A stretch of DNA of 6,878 bases from Streptosporangiaceae bacterium. GTDB taxonomy: Bacteria > Actinomycetota > Actinomycetes > Streptosporangiales > Streptosporangiaceae. The position numbers were made by a program, and so were the translations under genes. Positions within the stretch are counted from its first letter, which is position 1. The number at the start of each line of letters is the position of its first letter. The stretch lies in NCBI GenBank assembly GCA_030038715.1, contig JASHSO010000382.1, positions 1 through 6,878 of the forward strand. The letters are read 5' to 3'. Below the pieces are notes generated by a model, which saw only the letters and a list, made by a program, of their open reading frames with translations, had not been told where the DNA came from and did not search any database. This document shows, in pieces, positions 5,874 through 6,878 of the stretch.

Positions 5874-5888
5874 CCCGGGATTCCCCGG
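5871..5888. repeat. Two TTCCCCGG direct repeats at 10-bp spacing
   Basis: TTCCCCGG occurs at 5871-5878 and again at 5881-5888, with GA between. The 10-base period places both copies on the same DNA face, so tandem protein binding is possible. The first copy overlaps the end of the nested inverted repeat. This is upstream of the aminotransferase gene. Confidence 0.35.
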
Positions 5889-6064
5889 CCGCGCCACGGC
5901 TAGAGTAGGCGAGGACTAATGCCCGGATTACCCGATATGCACTGTCGAAGAGGCTAGTAACACGACGCGGCACACGATACCGGCTGCGGCCTCAGGCTCG
6001 AGGGCCGCGACGTTTGCCGGAACCAGGCGCGGCAGCCTCGCGGCCGACTCCGCCGAACACCCAT
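5889..6064. other. GC-rich gap with no gene seen; one hairpin at 5986-6008
   Basis: I find no credible coding frame here on either strand. The only clear structure is GCGGCC (5986-5991) paired with GGCCGC (6003-6008). A TC/GA extension with one bulged G brings the stem to about 8 bp. It is not placed at the end of any gene in this window. The stretch probably holds distal promoter DNA for the aminotransferase (TACTCT on the minus strand near 5902-5907 is a possible -10) and separates it from the regulatory region to the right. Confidence 0.35.
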
Positions 6065-6095
6065 TTGACAGAGAAATGCAGCCTGTCCATATCAA
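6065..6095 (+). promoter_or_regulatory. Possible promoter for the transglycosylase gene (-35 TTGACA)
   Basis: TTGACA at 6065-6070 is a perfect -35 consensus. CATATC at 6088-6093 or TATCAA at 6090-6095 could be the -10, at 17- or 19-base spacing. Both are imperfect matches. If this promoter is used, the transglycosylase mRNA would carry a 5' leader of roughly 260 bases. A short inverted repeat, GACAG (6067-6071) and CTGTC (6083-6087), overlaps it. Confidence 0.25.
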
Positions 6096-6175
6096 GTAGG
6101 TAAAACGTTGATAACATTATAGTAAATATAAAAGGCATCATGACGTTTTGATCGTCATTTCGGTTTTACATCGCA
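6085..6175. promoter_or_regulatory. AT-rich island with inverted repeats upstream of the transglycosylase gene
   Basis: Positions 6101-6160 are about 73% A+T (44 of 60), a striking contrast with the GC-rich surroundings. Two inverted repeats are visible: GTAAAAC (6100-6106) with GTTTTAC (6163-6169), and ATGACG (6140-6145) with CGTCAT (6153-6158). GTAGG (6181-6185) and CCTAC (6194-6198) form another small hairpin just beyond. No credible coding frame covers it. Such islands in actinobacterial genomes are commonly promoter regions and can be bound by xenogeneic silencers of the Lsr2 type; binding here is a guess. Confidence 0.5.
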
Positions 6176-6276
6176 AGAACGTAGGGCAAAGTTCCTACTC
6201 GACAGCACCCCGCGTGCCTGACGGCCGCCTCTGAGCAGCCATGGTCGCCTTGTCCCTGCGCCGAGTCAGCACGCAG

Positions 6277-6343
6277 CCGCTGTCCGGACCACAGCCGGGC
6301 AGGCATTGGCGACGGGTGAACGCGAGCACGCCGCCCGGCGTGC
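6277..6343 (+). promoter_or_regulatory. Two leader hairpins just before the transglycosylase start
   Basis: Hairpin 1 pairs GCTGT (6279-6283) with ACAGC (6291-6295), extended by CC/GG across one bulged C. Hairpin 2 pairs GCACGCC (6326-6332) with GGCGTGC (6337-6343) around the tetraloop GCCC and is a perfect, very stable 7-bp stem. It ends 6 bases before the AGAAGG ribosome binding site at 6350-6355. GGGTGAAC at 6314-6321 lies between them. The arrangement could affect translation or be part of a structured leader. It does not fit a riboswitch class I can name with confidence. Confidence 0.4.
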
Positions 6344-6361
6344 CCCGGCAGAAGGCTCAGC

Positions 6362-6878
6362 TTGTCCGCATTCAGGACACCACTGTCAGTTAAGTCAGCC
6401 AAGATCTACATAGCAGCATTCAGCCCGGCCATCGCGGTGATGGCCGCGCTGGCCGGCACCAGCGTTCCCTGGTCAGCAGGGGTCGCTGCGCAGCCGGCAC
6501 CGATCATGACAGCGGCCAGCCAGGCCGCTTATGTATCAGCCATACCGGCACTCATCCGCCCAGCCGTGGCGAAGGACTCCGCCCGGCAGCAGGGCTACGG
6601 CGTCGCCCTCGCGACGTCCGCGCGCCAGCGCTCCAGGACCGGCGGCGGTCCCGGCGTGCGGCTCACCCCGCAGCAGATCGCCAGGCGCATGCTGGCCAGA
6701 TTCGGCTGGCGGAGGTGGCAGTTCCGCTACCTGAACCTGCTGTGGTCGCGGGAGAGCGGCTGGGATGTTCACGCCAGCAACGCCTACTCGGGGGCTTACG
6801 GCATCCCGCAGGCAGTGCCTGGCGCCAAGATGGCGAGCGCCGGCCCGAACTGGTGGTCCAGCGCGCGCACCCAGATCC
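6362..6878 (+). CDS. Secreted transglycosylase SLT-like protein, 5' part (runs off window end)
   Basis: The first 172 codons of a gene for an exported peptidoglycan-active protein are present. The TTG at 6362 is chosen because AGAAGG (6350-6355) lies six bases upstream and because it yields a full signal peptide: basic residues at R5, K11 and K14, a hydrophobic stretch at about 15-35, and a likely cleavage near VAA-Q44. A variable Ala/Ser/Arg linker runs to about residue 100. The catalytic domain begins at LTPQQIARRML (101-111). It continues with YLNLLWSRESGW, whose E131 is the expected catalytic acid, then NAYSGAYGIPQAVPG and KMASAGPNWW. This is the compact lytic transglycosylase-like domain often annotated in Actinobacteria as aggregation-promoting factor C-terminal-like. 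By family pattern only some tens of residues should be missing beyond the window. Later in-frame starts (ATG 6440, 6506) would destroy the signal peptide. Confidence 0.85.
   Translation, partial: MSAFRTPLSVKSAKIYIAAFSPAIAVMAALAGTSVPWSAGVAAQPAPIMTAASQAAYVSAIPALIRPAVAKDSARQQGYGVALATSARQRSRTGGGPGVRLTPQQIARRMLARFGWRRWQFRYLNLLWSRESGWDVHASNAYSGAYGIPQAVPGAKMASAGPNWWSSARTQI

Noticed and set aside
5776..5973. 65-codon minus-strand frame whose TGA overlaps the aminotransferase ATG (ATGA)
   Set aside because: The overlap looks like translational coupling, but the peptide has no recognisable feature, starts at a GTG without a ribosome binding site and covers the repeat-rich leader. I judge it accidental.
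6230..6400. ydaO-type c-di-AMP riboswitch as a firm annotation
   Set aside because: Only partial resemblance (GGGTGAA and a following stem); other conserved blocks could not be found by eye. Kept only as a hypothesis.
6166..6402. 78-codon minus-strand frame across the transglycosylase leader
   Set aside because: No ribosome binding site or family features, and it overlaps the start of the well-supported plus-strand gene.
1..6878. CRISPR array, tRNA, rRNA, insertion sequence or prophage genes
   Set aside because: No regularly spaced identical repeats, cloverleaf-type sequence, transposase/integrase motif or phage gene was seen. The repeats at 50-160 are coding-type low complexity.

Overview
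The window is GC-rich DNA with strong G/C preference at third codon positions, GTG/TTG starts and TANNNT-type -10 elements. It encodes a mycothiol-type DinB/MDMPI-fold protein, an actinobacterial-style family A polymerase and a secreted SLT-type muralytic enzyme. Together these point to a chromosomal segment of a high-GC Actinomycetota member; genus cannot be read from the sequence. No tRNA, rRNA, CRISPR array, transposase or integrase was found.

Layout, left to right. Positions 2-256 look like the 3' end of a gene entering from the left, with a low-complexity Gly/Ala/Asp tail. A cluster of TGTCAGAC-type sites follows, directly before a 564-codon family A DNA polymerase-like gene (327-2021, +). 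It converges on a 212-residue MDMPI/DinB-fold protein (2037-2675, -). Divergent from that lies a probable two-gene unit: arfB, a GGQ peptidyl-tRNA hydrolase for ribosome rescue (2780-3202, +), and 20 bases later an Erm-family 23S rRNA adenine methyltransferase (3223-4092, +). The erm gene converges, stop codon to stop codon inside a perfect palindrome, on a small PMI-like cupin (4096-4524, -). The cupin lies downstream of a class I/II PLP aminotransferase (4616-5779, -). A non-coding stretch of about 580 bases (5780-6361) holds inverted and direct repeats, an AT-rich island (about 73% A+T in 6101-6160) and two leader hairpins. The 5' part of a secreted transglycosylase-like gene (6362 to the window end, +) follows.

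Functional reading. Most genes look like ordinary chromosomal genes. The most suggestive element is arfB next to erm: one product frees stalled ribosomes, the other is expected to methylate 23S rRNA and give macrolide-lincosamide-streptogramin B resistance. The erm gene also seems to have its own leaderless promoter, with TAGCCT ending 7 bases before the A of the ATG. This would be intrinsic rather than acquired or cluster-borne resistance, since no biosynthetic or mobile genes are visible. I see no clear evidence of a wholly new multi-gene system. The least explained parts are the operator-like repeats before the polymerase and the long structured, AT-rich region before the transglycosylase.
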